Shown in pieces: positions 27,149 through 36,529 of a stretch of DNA of 64,000 nt. A program made the position numbers and the translations under genes. The DNA is from Comamonas sp. NLF-1-9 (GTDB taxonomy: Bacteria > Pseudomonadota > Gammaproteobacteria > Burkholderiales > Burkholderiaceae_C), in NCBI RefSeq assembly GCF_019195435.1, contig NZ_CP078069.1, positions 1,550,001 to 1,614,000 of the forward strand, written 5' to 3'. The notes beneath the pieces were generated by a model, which was not told the DNA's origin, did not search any database, and worked only from the letters and a program-made list of their open reading frames with translations. How positions within the stretch are numbered: the first letter of the stretch is position 1; each line of letters begins with the position of its first letter.

Positions 27149-28441
27149 TCACTTCTGGAACGGGCCCCAGGCGGGTTCGCGGATGTCACCGCCCTGCCCG
27201 GCCAGGCGCGCCTTGATCTTGCCGTCCAGGGTGGTGGTCATGAGCATTTCCTTGCCCTGGTTGCGCGTGGCGTAGACGATGAGCTTGCCGTTGGGCGCAA
27301 AGCTCGGACGCTCGTCGGCGCTGGTGTCGGTGATGGAGGTGCTGGTGTGCGATTTCAGGTCCATCACCTGCAGCTTGAAGGCGCCGCCGCTGCGCGTGAT
27401 GTAGGCCAGCGTCTGCCCGTCGGGACTGACCGAGGGCGAGATGTTGTAGTTGCCCTGGAAGGTGACGCGCTCGGCCGCGCCGCCGCTGGCGGCCACGCGG
27501 TAGATTTGCGGCGAACCGCCGCGGTCGCTCACGAAGTAGATGCGTCCGTCGCTGGCGTAGGTGGGTTCGGTGTCTATGCCGGCGCTTTGCATCAGGCGCG
27601 TGGCTTCGCCGCCGTTGGCGCTGATGGTGTAGAGCTGCGAGCCGCCGTCGCGGCTGAGCGTCACCGCCAGCGTGCGGCCATCGGGCGACCAGGCGGGAGC
27701 GCTGTTGGAGCCGCGGAAGTTGGCGATCAGGCGCCGACGGCCGCTGGCGATGTCGTGCACGTAGACCACGGGCTTGCGCGACTCGAAGGACACGTAGGCC
27801 AGCTGCGTGCCCGAGGGCGACCAGGCGGGCGAGATGATGGGCTCGGGGCTGGAGAGCGCGGACTGTGCGTTCTCGCCATCGGCGTCGGCCACCCACAGGC
27901 TGTAGCGGCTGCCGACCTTGGTGATGTAGGCGATGCGCGTGGAGAAGACGCCGCGCTCGCCGGTGAGTTTTTCGTAGATGTAGTCGGAGATGCGGTGCGC
28001 CGCCAGGCGCAGGTCGGCGCGCGTGACGGCATAGCTCTGGCCGCTCAGGTCTTCGCCGCGCACCACGTCCCAGAGACGAAAACGGGTATCGAAGCGCCCG
28101 TCGGCCAGCGCCGTGATGCTGCCCACGCTGAGCGCGTCGGCCTTGCGCTCGCGCCACAGCGACAAGTCGGGGCGCGAAGCCTCGTCGAGCGTGGCGCCCG
28201 AGGCGTCGATGCCGACGAAGCGGCCGCTGCGCTCCAGGTCGGCCAGCACGATGCGCGAGATCTTCTGCGGCGCCGCCTCTTCGCCGCGCAACGGCGCGAT
28301 CGCGATCGGCAGTTGCGTGAGGCCGACACCGGTGATTTCCACGCGAAACTGCGCCAGCGCGGGGAGGCTCCCCAGCGCAAGGCCGGCGGCGATCAGGTCG
28401 CGGCGCGACGGCCGCGGCGACAGGGAGTGGTCAAGCATCAT
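27149..28441 (-). CDS. tolB: Tol-Pal system periplasmic beta-propeller TolB
   Basis: A 430-residue periplasmic protein starting at ATG 28441. The N-terminus has a twin-arginine-like signal, PSRRDLIAAGLALGSLPALA, followed by FRVEITGVGLTQLPIAIAPL. Six beta-propeller blades are marked by repeated SPDG/SPSG/SPAWSPSG motifs (SPDGRTLAVTLSRDGGSQLY, SDGRIYFVSDRGGSPQIY). It binds Pal and TolA. tolQRA are not in the window; msbA is divergent upstream. Confidence 0.94.
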   Translation of the reverse strand: MMLDHSLSPRPSRRDLIAAGLALGSLPALAQFRVEITGVGLTQLPIAIAPLRGEEAAPQKISRIVLADLERSGRFVGIDASGATLDEASRPDLSLWRERKADALSVGSITALADGRFDTRFRLWDVVRGEDLSGQSYAVTRADLRLAAHRISDYIYEKLTGERGVFSTRIAYITKVGSRYSLWVADADGENAQSALSSPEPIISPAWSPSGTQLAYVSFESRKPVVYVHDIASGRRRLIANFRGSNSAPAWSPDGRTLAVTLSRDGGSQLYTISANGGEATRLMQSAGIDTEPTYASDGRIYFVSDRGGSPQIYRVAASGGAAERVTFQGNYNISPSVSPDGQTLAYITRSGGAFKLQVMDLKSHTSTSITDTSADERPSFAPNGKLIVYATRNQGKEMLMTTTLDGKIKARLAGQGGDIREPAWGPFQK

Positions 28442-28560
28442 GCCCAAGTTCGACTCGAAAAAAGCCTGGAGACAAAGCCTTGGATGTTACACATGGCGCA
28501 GCAAACCATGTGACAAACTGTGCCGCCCCCTGAACCACCCCAACGTAGAATTTGCCCGCA

Positions 28561-30333
28561 ATGCAAAGCGACAATTCTACGGCCGGCCCTGCGGGCGCAC
28601 CGGCGCCGACGCTGCGTGCACGGCTGCGGCGGCTGCAGCCCTACTTCGGCGACCAGCGGCTGGAATGGGCGGTGGCGCTGCTCACCACCATCGTCGCCGC
28701 CGCTACCGAACCCCTGATTCCGGCGCTGCTCAAACCGCTGCTCGATGAAGGTTTCACCGAAGGGTCGCTGCCGCTGTGGCTGGTTCCGGTGGCCATCATC
28801 GGCGTCTTCCTGGTGCGCGGGCTGGCGCAGTTCAGCGGCAAGTACGCGCTGGCGCGCATTGCCAACGAAGGCATGGTGCGCCTGCGCGCGGTGCTGTTTC
28901 AGCGCCTGCTGGTAGCGCGCATGCGCGTGTTTGGCGAGCAATCGGCCAGCGCGCTGTCCAACACCGTGGTCTACGAGGTGCAAAACGGCTTCACCGTGCT
29001 GGTGCAGGCGTTGCTGGGTGCCTCGCGCGATGGCTTCACGGTGCTCGCGCTGCTCGGCTATCTGCTGTATCTGAACTGGCAGCTCACGCTGATCGTGGCG
29101 GTGATGGTGCCGGCGGTGGCCTGGGTGATGACCACGCTGTCGCGGCGGCTGTACCGCATCACCAAGAGCAGCCAGAGCGCCACCGACGACCTGGCCTACG
29201 TGGTGGAAGAGAACGTGCTGGCGCATCGCATGGTGCGCCTGCACGGCGCACAGGCGCAGGAGGCTGAGCGCTTTGCCACGCTCAGCGAGCGTCTGCGCCA
29301 CCTGGCGATGAAGTCCACGGTCGCCTCGGGCGCGATGACGCCGGCGATCCAGCTGCTGGCCGCGGCCGCGCTCTCCACGGTGATCTGCATCGCGCTGTGG
29401 CAGGGGCGCAGCAGCGGCGGCCAGGCGGTGAGCGTGGGCGGTTTTGCCGCCTTCATCGCGGCGATGCTGATGCTGATCTCGCCGATCAAACGCCTGGCCG
29501 ATATCGCCAACCCCATCACCCGCGGCGCGGCGGCGCTGGAGCGCGGCCTGCGCCTGCTCGAAGACACCGAGCCCGAGACCGAGGGCGCGCACGAGGCGGC
29601 GCGTGCGCGCGGCGCCATCGCGCTGCACGCGGTGCGCGTGCACTACGACGCGCGGCAGACGCCGGCGCTCGACGGCGTGAGCCTTCAGGTGGCGCCCGGC
29701 GAGGTGGTGGCGCTGGTCGGGCCTTCGGGCTCGGGCAAGAGCACGCTGGTGAATCTGCTGGCGCGCTTCATCGAGCCCGACGGCGGGCAGATCACGCTCG
29801 ACGGCGTTGCGCTGGCCGACTGGCGCCTGGCGGCGCTGCGCCGGCAGTTCGCGCTGGTCGGGCAAGAGGTGGTGATGTTCAACGCCAGCGTCGCCGCCAA
29901 CGTGGCGCTGGGCGAGGCGGTGGACGAAGCGCGCGTGCAGCAATGTCTGGAGGCGGCCAATCTGGCCGAGCACGTGGCCAGCCTGCCACGCGGCATGCAC
30001 ACCGAGCTCGGGCACAACGCGGCGCAGCTCTCGGGCGGACAGCGCCAGCGCCTGGCGATTGCGCGCGCGCTCTACAAGGACGCGCCGGTGCTGCTGCTGG
30101 ATGAGGCCACCTCGGCGCTGGACACGCATTCCGAACGCTTGGTGCAGGACGCGCTGCAGCGCCTGATGCGCGGGCGCACCACGCTCATCGTCGCGCATCG
30201 GCTGTCGACCATAGAACACGCCGACCGCGTGGTGGTGATGGAGCAAGGCCACATCGTCGAGCAAGGCACGCACGCCGAGCTGATGGCCGCAGGCGGGCTG
30301 TATGCGCGCCTGCAGACCTCAAAAAAAGCATAG
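28561..30333 (+). CDS. msbA: MsbA-type lipid A exporter, ABC permease-ATPase
   Basis: A 590-residue half-transporter that flips lipid A-core across the inner membrane. Start ATG 28561 is chosen over the TTG at 28552. Six membrane segments occupy roughly residues 30-320. The ATPase domain carries Walker A GPSGSGKST, Q-loop GQEVVMFNASVAANVALGE, signature LSGGQRQRLAIARAL, Walker B VLLLDEATSALD and the His switch IVAHRLSTI. MsbA is the best family call; other ABCB exporters cannot be wholly excluded. Confidence 0.88.
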   Translation: MQSDNSTAGPAGAPAPTLRARLRRLQPYFGDQRLEWAVALLTTIVAAATEPLIPALLKPLLDEGFTEGSLPLWLVPVAIIGVFLVRGLAQFSGKYALARIANEGMVRLRAVLFQRLLVARMRVFGEQSASALSNTVVYEVQNGFTVLVQALLGASRDGFTVLALLGYLLYLNWQLTLIVAVMVPAVAWVMTTLSRRLYRITKSSQSATDDLAYVVEENVLAHRMVRLHGAQAQEAERFATLSERLRHLAMKSTVASGAMTPAIQLLAAAALSTVICIALWQGRSSGGQAVSVGGFAAFIAAMLMLISPIKRLADIANPITRGAAALERGLRLLEDTEPETEGAHEAARARGAIALHAVRVHYDARQTPALDGVSLQVAPGEVVALVGPSGSGKSTLVNLLARFIEPDGGQITLDGVALADWRLAALRRQFALVGQEVVMFNASVAANVALGEAVDEARVQQCLEAANLAEHVASLPRGMHTELGHNAAQLSGGQRQRLAIARALYKDAPVLLLDEATSALDTHSERLVQDALQRLMRGRTTLIVAHRLSTIEHADRVVVMEQGHIVEQGTHAELMAAGGLYARLQTSKKA

Positions 30334-30386
30334 CTTCTCGCGCAAGCGGCAAGCCGATTTCAAACCAGTTTCACATTGAAACCATT

Positions 30387-30427
30387 GGTAGCACTACGCT
30401 ACCAGCTCTTTTTTGCGTAGCGCTACC
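30387..30427. terminator. Inverted repeat between convergent msbA and ankyrin genes
   Basis: GGTAGCACTACGC (30387-30399) pairs with GCGTAGCGCTACC (30415-30427) with a single mismatch. The 15-nt loop includes a T run, and a smaller GGTAGC/GCTACC hairpin followed by T residues is nested inside. A bidirectional transcription terminator is the simplest reading. Confidence 0.6.
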
Positions 30428-31088
30428 ACTGGCCCTTGTTCGGGCGTTGGCGCTGCATGGCGCGCACGATGTCTTGCACCAGGCCGTCGCGCTCGGCCTT
30501 GCGCGCGAAGTCCAGCGCGCTCAGGCCCTGCTGGTTCTTGATGCTCGGGTCTGCGCCTTCGGCCAGCAGCAGGCGCGCCACGTCGATCTGGCCGTACTGC
30601 GCCGCCATCATCAGCGGCGTGCTGCCGTTGGGCGAGCCGGCGTCGATGTAGGCAGCGTGCTCCAGCAGCAGGCGCACCATGTCGGCCGCGCTGTCGGCGC
30701 TGCTGCTGGCGGCGTAGTGCAGCGGCGTCCAGCCGGTCTTGTTCACGTCGGCATCGCGCGCGATCAGGGTGCGCGCGGCCTGCAGGTTGCCGCGCATCGC
30801 CGCCATCATCAACGGGCTTTCGTCCTTGGCGTTGCGCGCTTCCACCTGCAGCCGGCGGCTGGCAAGCAGCACCGCCGCCGCCTTGCGTGAATCCTTGAAC
30901 AGCGCCACGGTGATCGCCGGCTGGCGGCGCGCGTCGCGCGCATTGGGATCAAAGCCGCGGCGCAGCAGACTGGCGACGGTGCGCTCATCGTCGAGTTCGA
31001 TGGCCTGAAAGAAGTCTTCCCAGGCGCCGGCGTGCACCTGCGCACCGGCCAGTGCGGCGCCCGCCAGCAGCAAGGCCCGCCGGCGCAT
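30423..31088 (-). CDS. Exported ankyrin-repeat protein
   Basis: A 221-residue protein with a signal peptide (RALLLAGAALAGAQVHAG) and four to five ankyrin repeats, for example DESPLMMAAMRGNLQAARTL, TGWTPLHYAASSSADSAADM and NGSTPLMMAAQYGQIDVARL. Such repeats mediate protein binding; the partner is unknown. I chose the ATG at 31088, which overlaps the stop codon of tatD; a GTG three bases upstream is possible. It is last in the mltG-to-tatD run. Confidence 0.85.
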   Translation of the reverse strand: MRRRALLLAGAALAGAQVHAGAWEDFFQAIELDDERTVASLLRRGFDPNARDARRQPAITVALFKDSRKAAAVLLASRRLQVEARNAKDESPLMMAAMRGNLQAARTLIARDADVNKTGWTPLHYAASSSADSAADMVRLLLEHAAYIDAGSPNGSTPLMMAAQYGQIDVARLLLAEGADPSIKNQQGLSALDFARKAERDGLVQDIVRAMQRQRPNKGQW

Positions 31089-31897
31089 CACGCAGCCTGC
31101 CCCGCCAGGAAGAGGCGTTCGAAGTTGCGGCTGGTGGCCTCGGCGATCAGGCCCACCTCGACGCCGCGCACCTGCGCGATCTGCTGCGCCACGTAGGGCA
31201 CGTAGGACGGGTTGTTGACCTTGCCGCGCATGGGCACGGGCGCGAGATAGGGGCTGTCGGTTTCGATCAGCATGCGATCGAGCGGCACGAAAGCGGCGAC
31301 CTCGCGCAGCTCCTGCGCCTTCTTGAAGGTGAGGATGCCGGAAAACGAGATGTAGTAGCCCAGTTCGAGCGCGGCGCGCGCCACCTCCAGGGTTTCGGTG
31401 AAGCAGTGGAACACGCCGCCCGCGCTGGCGGGGCCGCCGTCCTCGCCCTCGTCGCGCAGGATGGCCAGCGTGTCGGCGCTGGCGCTGCGCGTGTGGATCA
31501 CCAGCGGGCGCTGCGCCGCGCGCGCCGCGCGGATGTGGTTGCGAAAGCGCTCGCGCTGCCAGTCCATCTGGGCCACGGTGCGTCCGCCCTTGCGCTCGTC
31601 CATCTGGTAGTAGTCCAGCCCGGTCTCGCCCACGGCCACGACGCGCGGCAGCCGGGCCAGGCGGATGAGCTCATCGACAGCGGGCTCGGCCATGTCCTCG
31701 GTTTCGGGGTGCACGCCGACCGAGGCCCAGAAGTTGTCGTGCGTGAGCGCCAGCTCGTGCACCTCAGGGAATTCTTCCAGCGTGGTGCAGATGCACAGCG
31801 CCCGGTCCACCTGCGCGGCCTGCATGGCGGCGCGGATGTCGGCAAGCTGCGGGCGCAGCAGCGGGTCGTTCAAATGGCAATGGGAATCTACGAACAT
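31088..31897 (-). CDS. TatD-family metal-dependent hydrolase (YcfH type)
   Basis: A 269-residue TIM-barrel enzyme with metal ligands in FVDSHCHLND, VGETGLDYYQMD, the HTRSA loop and IETDSPYLAPVPMRGKVNNP. The family has 3'-5' exonuclease or deoxyribonuclease activity. The neighbours pilZ, holB and tmk match the position of ycfH after holB in enterobacteria, which supports the YcfH assignment. Confidence 0.92.
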   Translation of the reverse strand: MFVDSHCHLNDPLLRPQLADIRAAMQAAQVDRALCICTTLEEFPEVHELALTHDNFWASVGVHPETEDMAEPAVDELIRLARLPRVVAVGETGLDYYQMDERKGGRTVAQMDWQRERFRNHIRAARAAQRPLVIHTRSASADTLAILRDEGEDGGPASAGGVFHCFTETLEVARAALELGYYISFSGILTFKKAQELREVAAFVPLDRMLIETDSPYLAPVPMRGKVNNPSYVPYVAQQIAQVRGVEVGLIAEATSRNFERLFLAGQAA

Positions 31898-31940
31898 GCG
31901 ACACGGGCGGCCGGCGCGCGGGCCGGCCAGGGGTAGGAGC

Positions 31941-32300
31941 TCAGAGCGTCTGGGTCTGGCGGTCGGCGCCGAGGGCGCTGCCCAGCAGCTCCTCTATCCT
32001 GGCCTTGAGCTGCTGGGATTTTTCATCGGCGGGAAAGCGCACGCCCACGCCCTGCACCCGCCCGCCGCCCACGCGCGCCGGGTTGATCCAGGCGACCTTG
32101 CCGGCCACCGGGTAGCGCTGTGCCTGCTCGGGCAGCGACAGCAGCACGTAGACATCGTCGCCCAGGCGGTATTCGCGCGTGGTCGGCACGAAGATGCCAC
32201 CCTCCTTGAACAGGCGGATGTAGGACATGAACAACTGCGTCTTGTCCTTGATGTTGAGCTGCATCACGCTGGGGCGCGGGGCATTGGCGGGTGTGGCCAT
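31941..32300 (-). CDS. pilZ: PilZ-domain protein of type IV pilus assembly
   Basis: A 119-residue single-domain PilZ protein: FKEGGIFVPTTREYRLGDDV, YVLLSLPEQAQRYPVAGKVA, WINPARVGGGRVQGVGVRF. It lacks an obvious RxxxR c-di-GMP motif, as in the founding PilZ that works with PilB and FimX-type partners instead of binding c-di-GMP directly. It is directly downstream of holB, the order known from Pseudomonas and Xanthomonas. Confidence 0.9.
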   Translation of the reverse strand: MATPANAPRPSVMQLNIKDKTQLFMSYIRLFKEGGIFVPTTREYRLGDDVYVLLSLPEQAQRYPVAGKVAWINPARVGGGRVQGVGVRFPADEKSQQLKARIEELLGSALGADRQTQTL

Positions 32301-32313
32301 GGCGAGTGGGGCT

Positions 32314-33348
32314 TCAGCGGCGGTGAGGGTGCGGCAAGTTTAGCGCCAGGGCCTCGCGCGCCTGCGCTACCAGCGCCTGCAGCATCAGCCCGGCGTTGTA
32401 GGGGTGCTCGGCGCTGCGCGCCTCCTGGCGCAGCAGCGCGCCCCAGCGGGTGAGCACCGCCAGCGAGGGCAACTGCGCCGGCGCCGGCAGGTCGGCCGCG
32501 GCAAAGTAGCGCGGCGCGCCGCCCACGCCCAGCACCAGCAGGTCGTGGCAGAGCTTTTGCAGCACCGTGACGAGCTGCGGCGGCGTCAGCTCGGCCAGCG
32601 CCGCGTGGTCGCCCGCGGCGAGCGCGCGCGGAATGCGCGCCCAGGCCTCGGGGCTGCGGCCGCTGCGCGCCAGGGCCAGCGCGTCGTCCGGGCGCGCGCC
32701 CGCGGCGCGCAGCCAGACCTCGGCGGCTTGCGGGGCCACGCCCTGCTGGTGCAGCCAGTCCAGCGCCTCCTGCGGCGCGGGCCAGTGCAGCGCGTGCGCC
32801 TGGCAGCGGCTGCGGATGGTAGGCAGCAGCTGGTGCGCGGCTTCGCTTGCGAGCACGAAGCGCACCTCGCCGGGCGGCTCTTCCAGGGTCTTGAGCAGCG
32901 CGTTGGCGCTGATCGCATTCATCTGCTCGGCCGGGTAGATCAGCACCACCTTGCCGCGCCCGCGCGCGCTGGTGCGCTGGGCGAATTCCACCGCGTCGCG
33001 CAGCGCGTCCACGCGGATCTCGCGGCTGGGTTTGCGCTTTTTCTCGTCCAGCTCGGCCTGGGCTTTTTCGGGCAGCGGCCAGCCCAGCTCTTGCATCTGC
33101 ACCTCGGGCATGAGCACGCGCAGGTCGGCGTGGGTGCGCACCGCAATGCCGTGGCAACTGGCGCACTGGCCGCAGGCGCCCGCGGGCGTGGGCGATTCGC
33201 ACAGCCAGGCGCGCGCCAGCTCCAGCGCCAGCGTGTACTGGCCCAGGCCCGAGGGGCCGTGCAGCAGCCAGGCGTGGCCGCGCTGCGCGAGCAGCTGCTG
33301 GCGCTGGCGCTGCAGCCACGGGGCAAGCGCTGCGGCGGCTTCAGCCAC
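32314..33348 (-). CDS. holB: DNA polymerase III delta-prime subunit
   Basis: A 344-residue clamp-loader subunit. The GTG at 33348 overlaps the tmk stop and gives a typical N-terminus ([20 protein letters not shown]). The P-loop reads GPSGLGQYT, with Gln in place of the catalytic Lys, as expected for delta-prime, which does not hydrolyse ATP. Zinc-module cysteines (CGQCASC) and [20 protein letters not shown] are present. The frame runs open to 33495, but that overlaps tmk. It lies between tmk and pilZ. Confidence 0.9.
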   Translation of the reverse strand: MAEAAAALAPWLQRQRQQLLAQRGHAWLLHGPSGLGQYTLALELARAWLCESPTPAGACGQCASCHGIAVRTHADLRVLMPEVQMQELGWPLPEKAQAELDEKKRKPSREIRVDALRDAVEFAQRTSARGRGKVVLIYPAEQMNAISANALLKTLEEPPGEVRFVLASEAAHQLLPTIRSRCQAHALHWPAPQEALDWLHQQGVAPQAAEVWLRAAGARPDDALALARSGRSPEAWARIPRALAAGDHAALAELTPPQLVTVLQKLCHDLLVLGVGGAPRYFAAADLPAPAQLPSLAVLTRWGALLRQEARSAEHPYNAGLMLQALVAQAREALALNLPHPHRR

Positions 33349-33997
33349 GGCCAGCGCCCCCGAGCCAGCCGCGCGCGGCCACCGCAGCCAGCATCTGGCT
33401 TGCGACGTGTTCGCGCTGCTGCGCGGCGTCGATGCGCACCATGCGCCCTTCGGCCTGCGCCGCGCGCTCGGCGTAGCCGCGCGCCACGCGGGCAAAGAAG
33501 GCCTGGGGCTGGGTCTCGAAGCGGTCGGGCGCGCGCGTGCCGGCCAGGCGCTCGGCGGCCAGCTCGGCCGGCAGGTCGAACCACAAGGTCAAATCGGGTT
33601 GCAGCATCAAATCAGGCTCTGGCGCAATGCCAGTCTGCGCGAGGAGCTCCAATTTTGATAGTTCCGCGCGGTCAAAGCCGCGGCCTGCGCCCTGGTAGGC
33701 GAAGCTCGCGTCGGTGAAGCGGTCGCACAGCACCACGTCGCCGCGCGCCAGCGCAGGCCCTATCACCTGCACCAGATGCTCGCGGCGCGCGGCAAAGACC
33801 AGCAGCACCTCGGTGAGCACGTCCATGCGCTCGTACAGCAGCAACTGGCGCAGCTTTTCCGCCAGCGGCGTGCCGCCCGGTTCGCGCGTGAGCAGCACGC
33901 TGCGCCCGGCCGCGCGCAGCGCATCGGCCAGCGTGGTGAGGTGCGAGGACTTGCCCGCGCCGTCTATGCCTTCAAAGCTGATGAATGGTCCGCGCAT
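33341..33997 (-). CDS. tmk: Thymidylate kinase
   Basis: A 218-residue dTMP kinase. The P-loop [30 protein letters not shown] and DLTLWFDLP are diagnostic. Two overlapping ATGs exist (34000 and 33997); the second has the better spacing from the GGGGGG ribosome site. Between the LSKLELLAQ helix and PDLTLWFDL sits an unusual insert ([12 protein letters not shown]). It coincides with a 65-bp repeat (33597-33661) shared with cobC. The gene overlaps mltG and holB, so is translationally coupled. Confidence 0.93.
   Translation of the reverse strand: MRGPFISFEGIDGAGKSSHLTTLADALRAAGRSVLLTREPGGTPLAEKLRQLLLYERMDVLTEVLLVFAARREHLVQVIGPALARGDVVLCDRFTDASFAYQGAGRGFDRAELSKLELLAQTGIAPEPDLMLQPDLTLWFDLPAELAAERLAGTRAPDRFETQPQAFFARVARGYAERAAQAEGRMVRIDAAQQREHVASQMLAAVAARGWLGGAGRG
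33597..33661. repeat. 65-bp repeat inside tmk, matching one inside cobC
   Basis: These 65 bases align without gaps to 43558-43622 in cobC and are read in the same frame. Translations are [20 protein letters not shown] here and LSRCELLALDAQGLRPDLVL in cobC. The ends (CTATC and TCAAATCAGG-like) match best. It accounts for a Tmk insert before PDLTLWFDL. Confidence 0.6.
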
Positions 33998-34989
33998 CAT
34001 TTCCCCCCTGCGCGCTGGTAGCGGTTGACCGCGCGGTTGTGTTCGTCCAGCGAGGCGCTGAAATGGCTGCTGCCGTCGCCGCGCGCCACGAAGTACAGCG
34101 CCTTGGTCGGCTCGGGCTGCACCGCCGCCAGCAGCGCGGCGCGCCCGGGCATGGCAATCGGCGTGGGCGGCAGGCCCGGCCGGGTGTAGGTGTTCCAGGG
34201 GGTGTCGGTCTGCAAGTCGCGCTTTCTCAGGTTGCCGTCGAATTTCTCGCCCATGCCGTAAATCACGCTGGGGTCGGTCTGCAGCAGCATGCCCAGGCGC
34301 AGGCGGTTGATGAAGACACCGGCGATCTGCGCGCGGTCCTGCGCGCGCCCGGTTTCCTTCTCGACGATGCTCGCGAGGATCAGCGCCTGCTCCGGGCTCT
34401 TGAGCGGCAGCTCGGGCGCGCGCGCCGCCCAGGCGGCCTCCAGGCGCCGGTCCATCTGGCGCAGCGCGCGGGCCAGCACGGCCATGTCGCTGCTGCCCCG
34501 CACGTAGGCATAGGTGTCCGGAAAGAAGCGCCCCTCGGGCGCCAGCCCCGGGCGCCCGAGCGCGGCCATCAGCGCCGCGTCGTCCATGCCGGCGCTGTCG
34601 GGCTTGAGCCCGTCGGCATGCGCCAGCGCGGCGCGCACCTGGCGGAAGGTCCAGCCCTCGATCAGCGTGAGGCTGCGCATGCTGGCGTCGCCGCGCACCA
34701 GCTTGCGCAACAGCAGCCGCGGCGTGGTGCCCGGCGGAATCTCGTAGTTGCCGGCCTTGATCTGGCGGTCCTTGCCCGAGAGGCGAAACCACAGCCACAA
34801 CAGGCGCGGCGGCACCTGCACGCCCGCCCCGGCGGCCGCATGCGCCACGCCCAGCGGCGTGGTGCCGGGTTCGATCTCCAGCTCCAGCGCCTGCCCCTGG
34901 GCCAGCGGCAGCGGCGCGTTCAGCCACCACGCGCAGGCAGCAGCCAGCACGGCGGCGAGCAACAAAAGGGAAAGGAAAAATCGGCGCAT
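33997..34989 (-). CDS. mltG: Endolytic murein transglycosylase MltG (YceG)
   Basis: A 330-residue membrane-anchored enzyme that cuts nascent glycan strands. An N-terminal membrane segment ([20 protein letters not shown]) precedes a LysM-like region ([18 protein letters not shown]) and the catalytic YceG domain. Signatures are [29 protein letters not shown] (with the catalytic Glu), [12 protein letters not shown] and [13 protein letters not shown]. The ATG at 34989 is chosen; the frame extends to 35235 without family similarity. It leads the tmk-holB-pilZ run. Confidence 0.93.
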   Translation of the reverse strand: MRRFFLSLLLLAAVLAAACAWWLNAPLPLAQGQALELEIEPGTTPLGVAHAAAGAGVQVPPRLLWLWFRLSGKDRQIKAGNYEIPPGTTPRLLLRKLVRGDASMRSLTLIEGWTFRQVRAALAHADGLKPDSAGMDDAALMAALGRPGLAPEGRFFPDTYAYVRGSSDMAVLARALRQMDRRLEAAWAARAPELPLKSPEQALILASIVEKETGRAQDRAQIAGVFINRLRLGMLLQTDPSVIYGMGEKFDGNLRKRDLQTDTPWNTYTRPGLPPTPIAMPGRAALLAAVQPEPTKALYFVARGDGSSHFSASLDEHNRAVNRYQRAGGK

Positions 34990-35081
34990 CCGGAGGCGGT
35001 GCTGCAAGAGCTGAGGAAGCCGACTATGGTAATTCAGCCACCTGCCCAGGCCGCGCCACGCGGCACGCGGCACGCGCCGGA

Positions 35082-36437
35082 TCAGCGCACCGTGAGCGAG
35101 AGTTCCGCCGTGTCCGTGCCCCGCGCGTTGCGGGCATGCAGCAGCACCGCATACGTGCCCGGCGCATGTGCCTTGCCTTCGAGCACGCCGGTCTGCTGGT
35201 TCAAACGCAGGCCTTGCGGCAAGCCGTCGGCCCAAAAACGGCTGGCTCGCGTGGCCGTACGCACGCGCCAGCGCACCGGCTTGCCGCGCTCTACCGCAAG
35301 CGCTGCCGTCGGGCCGATGAGCGGCACTTGCACATCGTCGCGCTGGCGCAGGAAGGTGTTCAGGCGCAGGCGGGCGTTTTCGCGGATATCGACCCAGAAC
35401 AGGCTGATGTCGAACACGTGGTAGTTCTCGCCCCCAAAGAGCCCGCCGTCGTCAAACAGCTCCTTGGGCAGCAATGGCGAGACGAAGGCATAGCCGCGTT
35501 CGTCGCTCACGTTCACCAGCCCCGCCAAGGGATTGGTGAAAAACGTGGTTCGCGTCTTGCCAAAGGGCGCGGCGCCCCGGTGCGCGGAAGCGGGCGTGCG
35601 CGGCTGGCGCTTGCTCCAGCTCACGGGGTTGATGTTCTCCATCTGCGCGCCATGGCGCGCGGTCCAGCGCTGGCCGGCAGCATCCCAGTGCACCACGTCC
35701 GACCACTCCATCAGATCGTCACCCCCGCCCATGCCAAAGCTGCCCCAGACGGCAGCGCAGCCGATCTGCGCTGGCTGGTGGCATGGCGGTATCTGGCGCA
35801 GGTCATCGCGAAACACCGAGCGCGGCAGCGGAATGCCCGGGATGTAAGCCGCCACCAGGCGCTCTTGAATCGGCTGGCCCTGGATCACCTCGCTGAGCAG
35901 GCGCTGCGCGTGGTTGGCGCCCTGGCTGTGCCCTACCAGAAAGAACGGACGGCCATGGTTGTGGTTGCGGACGTAGAACTCGAACGCCGCCTTGACGTCG
36001 GCATAGGCCCGGTTGCTCGGTACCTGCTGCTCCTCCTCGGAGAGAAAGTAGACATGCAGCGCGGTCTGGCGATAGCGCGGCGCGTAGACGCGCGCGATGC
36101 CGTTGAACGGCGTGGCCTGCGTCATCAGCATGATTGCGTCCATCTCGACCACCTCGGGGTCGTCTATGGGCGTGTTCAGCACGTCCTTGCGGCTGACCGA
36201 GGTAGTGGGATGGATGTAGAACACATCAGCCTTGGCCACACCCTGCAGGTTGCTGAAACCGCTGCCTGCGGGCACGCGGCTCGCGACCGAGGTCTTGCCG
36301 GGCAGCGCCAGCCAGGCGTCGTCGCGCGCGTAATCCAACGGCGCCAGGTCTTGCGCATGCAACGCCACGCCGCAAAAAAGCGCGAAAGCCAGGCCGATGG
36401 CGGCGCAGCGGAAATTGACCCAAATCAAGGCGACCAT
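35082..36437 (-). CDS. DUF3089-family exported alpha/beta hydrolase
   Basis: A 451-residue protein. ATG 36437 gives a signal peptide (CAAIGLAFALFCGVALHAQ). The body has FYIHPTTSVSRKDVLNTPID, Tyr/Arg-rich YAPRYRQTALHVYF and the nucleophile elbow GHSQGANHAQRLL, all typical of DUF3089 hydrolases. The C-terminal part (VPLIGPTAALAVERGKPVRW, NQQTGVLEGKA) resembles an Ig-like putative sugar/cadherin-type fold. The substrate is unknown. It is divergent from another predicted exported hydrolase at 36530. Confidence 0.82.
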   Translation of the reverse strand: MVALIWVNFRCAAIGLAFALFCGVALHAQDLAPLDYARDDAWLALPGKTSVASRVPAGSGFSNLQGVAKADVFYIHPTTSVSRKDVLNTPIDDPEVVEMDAIMLMTQATPFNGIARVYAPRYRQTALHVYFLSEEEQQVPSNRAYADVKAAFEFYVRNHNHGRPFFLVGHSQGANHAQRLLSEVIQGQPIQERLVAAYIPGIPLPRSVFRDDLRQIPPCHQPAQIGCAAVWGSFGMGGGDDLMEWSDVVHWDAAGQRWTARHGAQMENINPVSWSKRQPRTPASAHRGAAPFGKTRTTFFTNPLAGLVNVSDERGYAFVSPLLPKELFDDGGLFGGENYHVFDISLFWVDIRENARLRLNTFLRQRDDVQVPLIGPTAALAVERGKPVRWRVRTATRASRFWADGLPQGLRLNQQTGVLEGKAHAPGTYAVLLHARNARGTDTAELSLTVR

Positions 36438-36529
36438 GGTTTTGCCTTTACCCGAACAAAGAAACAAACCATCATAAAAATTCCGCTTGGCAATTCTTTG
36501 CGTCATGTCAAGATTTGGAAAGGCGCCCC

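Noticed and set aside
28438..30273. Minus-strand 611-codon frame opposite msbA
   Set aside because: msbA carries every ABC motif on the plus strand; the antisense product is His/Arg/Gln-rich and has no recognisable fold.
33314..33340. Broken P-loop of holB as a sign of gene decay
   Set aside because: Loss of the P-loop Lys is normal in delta-prime subunits, which do not hydrolyse ATP; the rest of the gene is intact.
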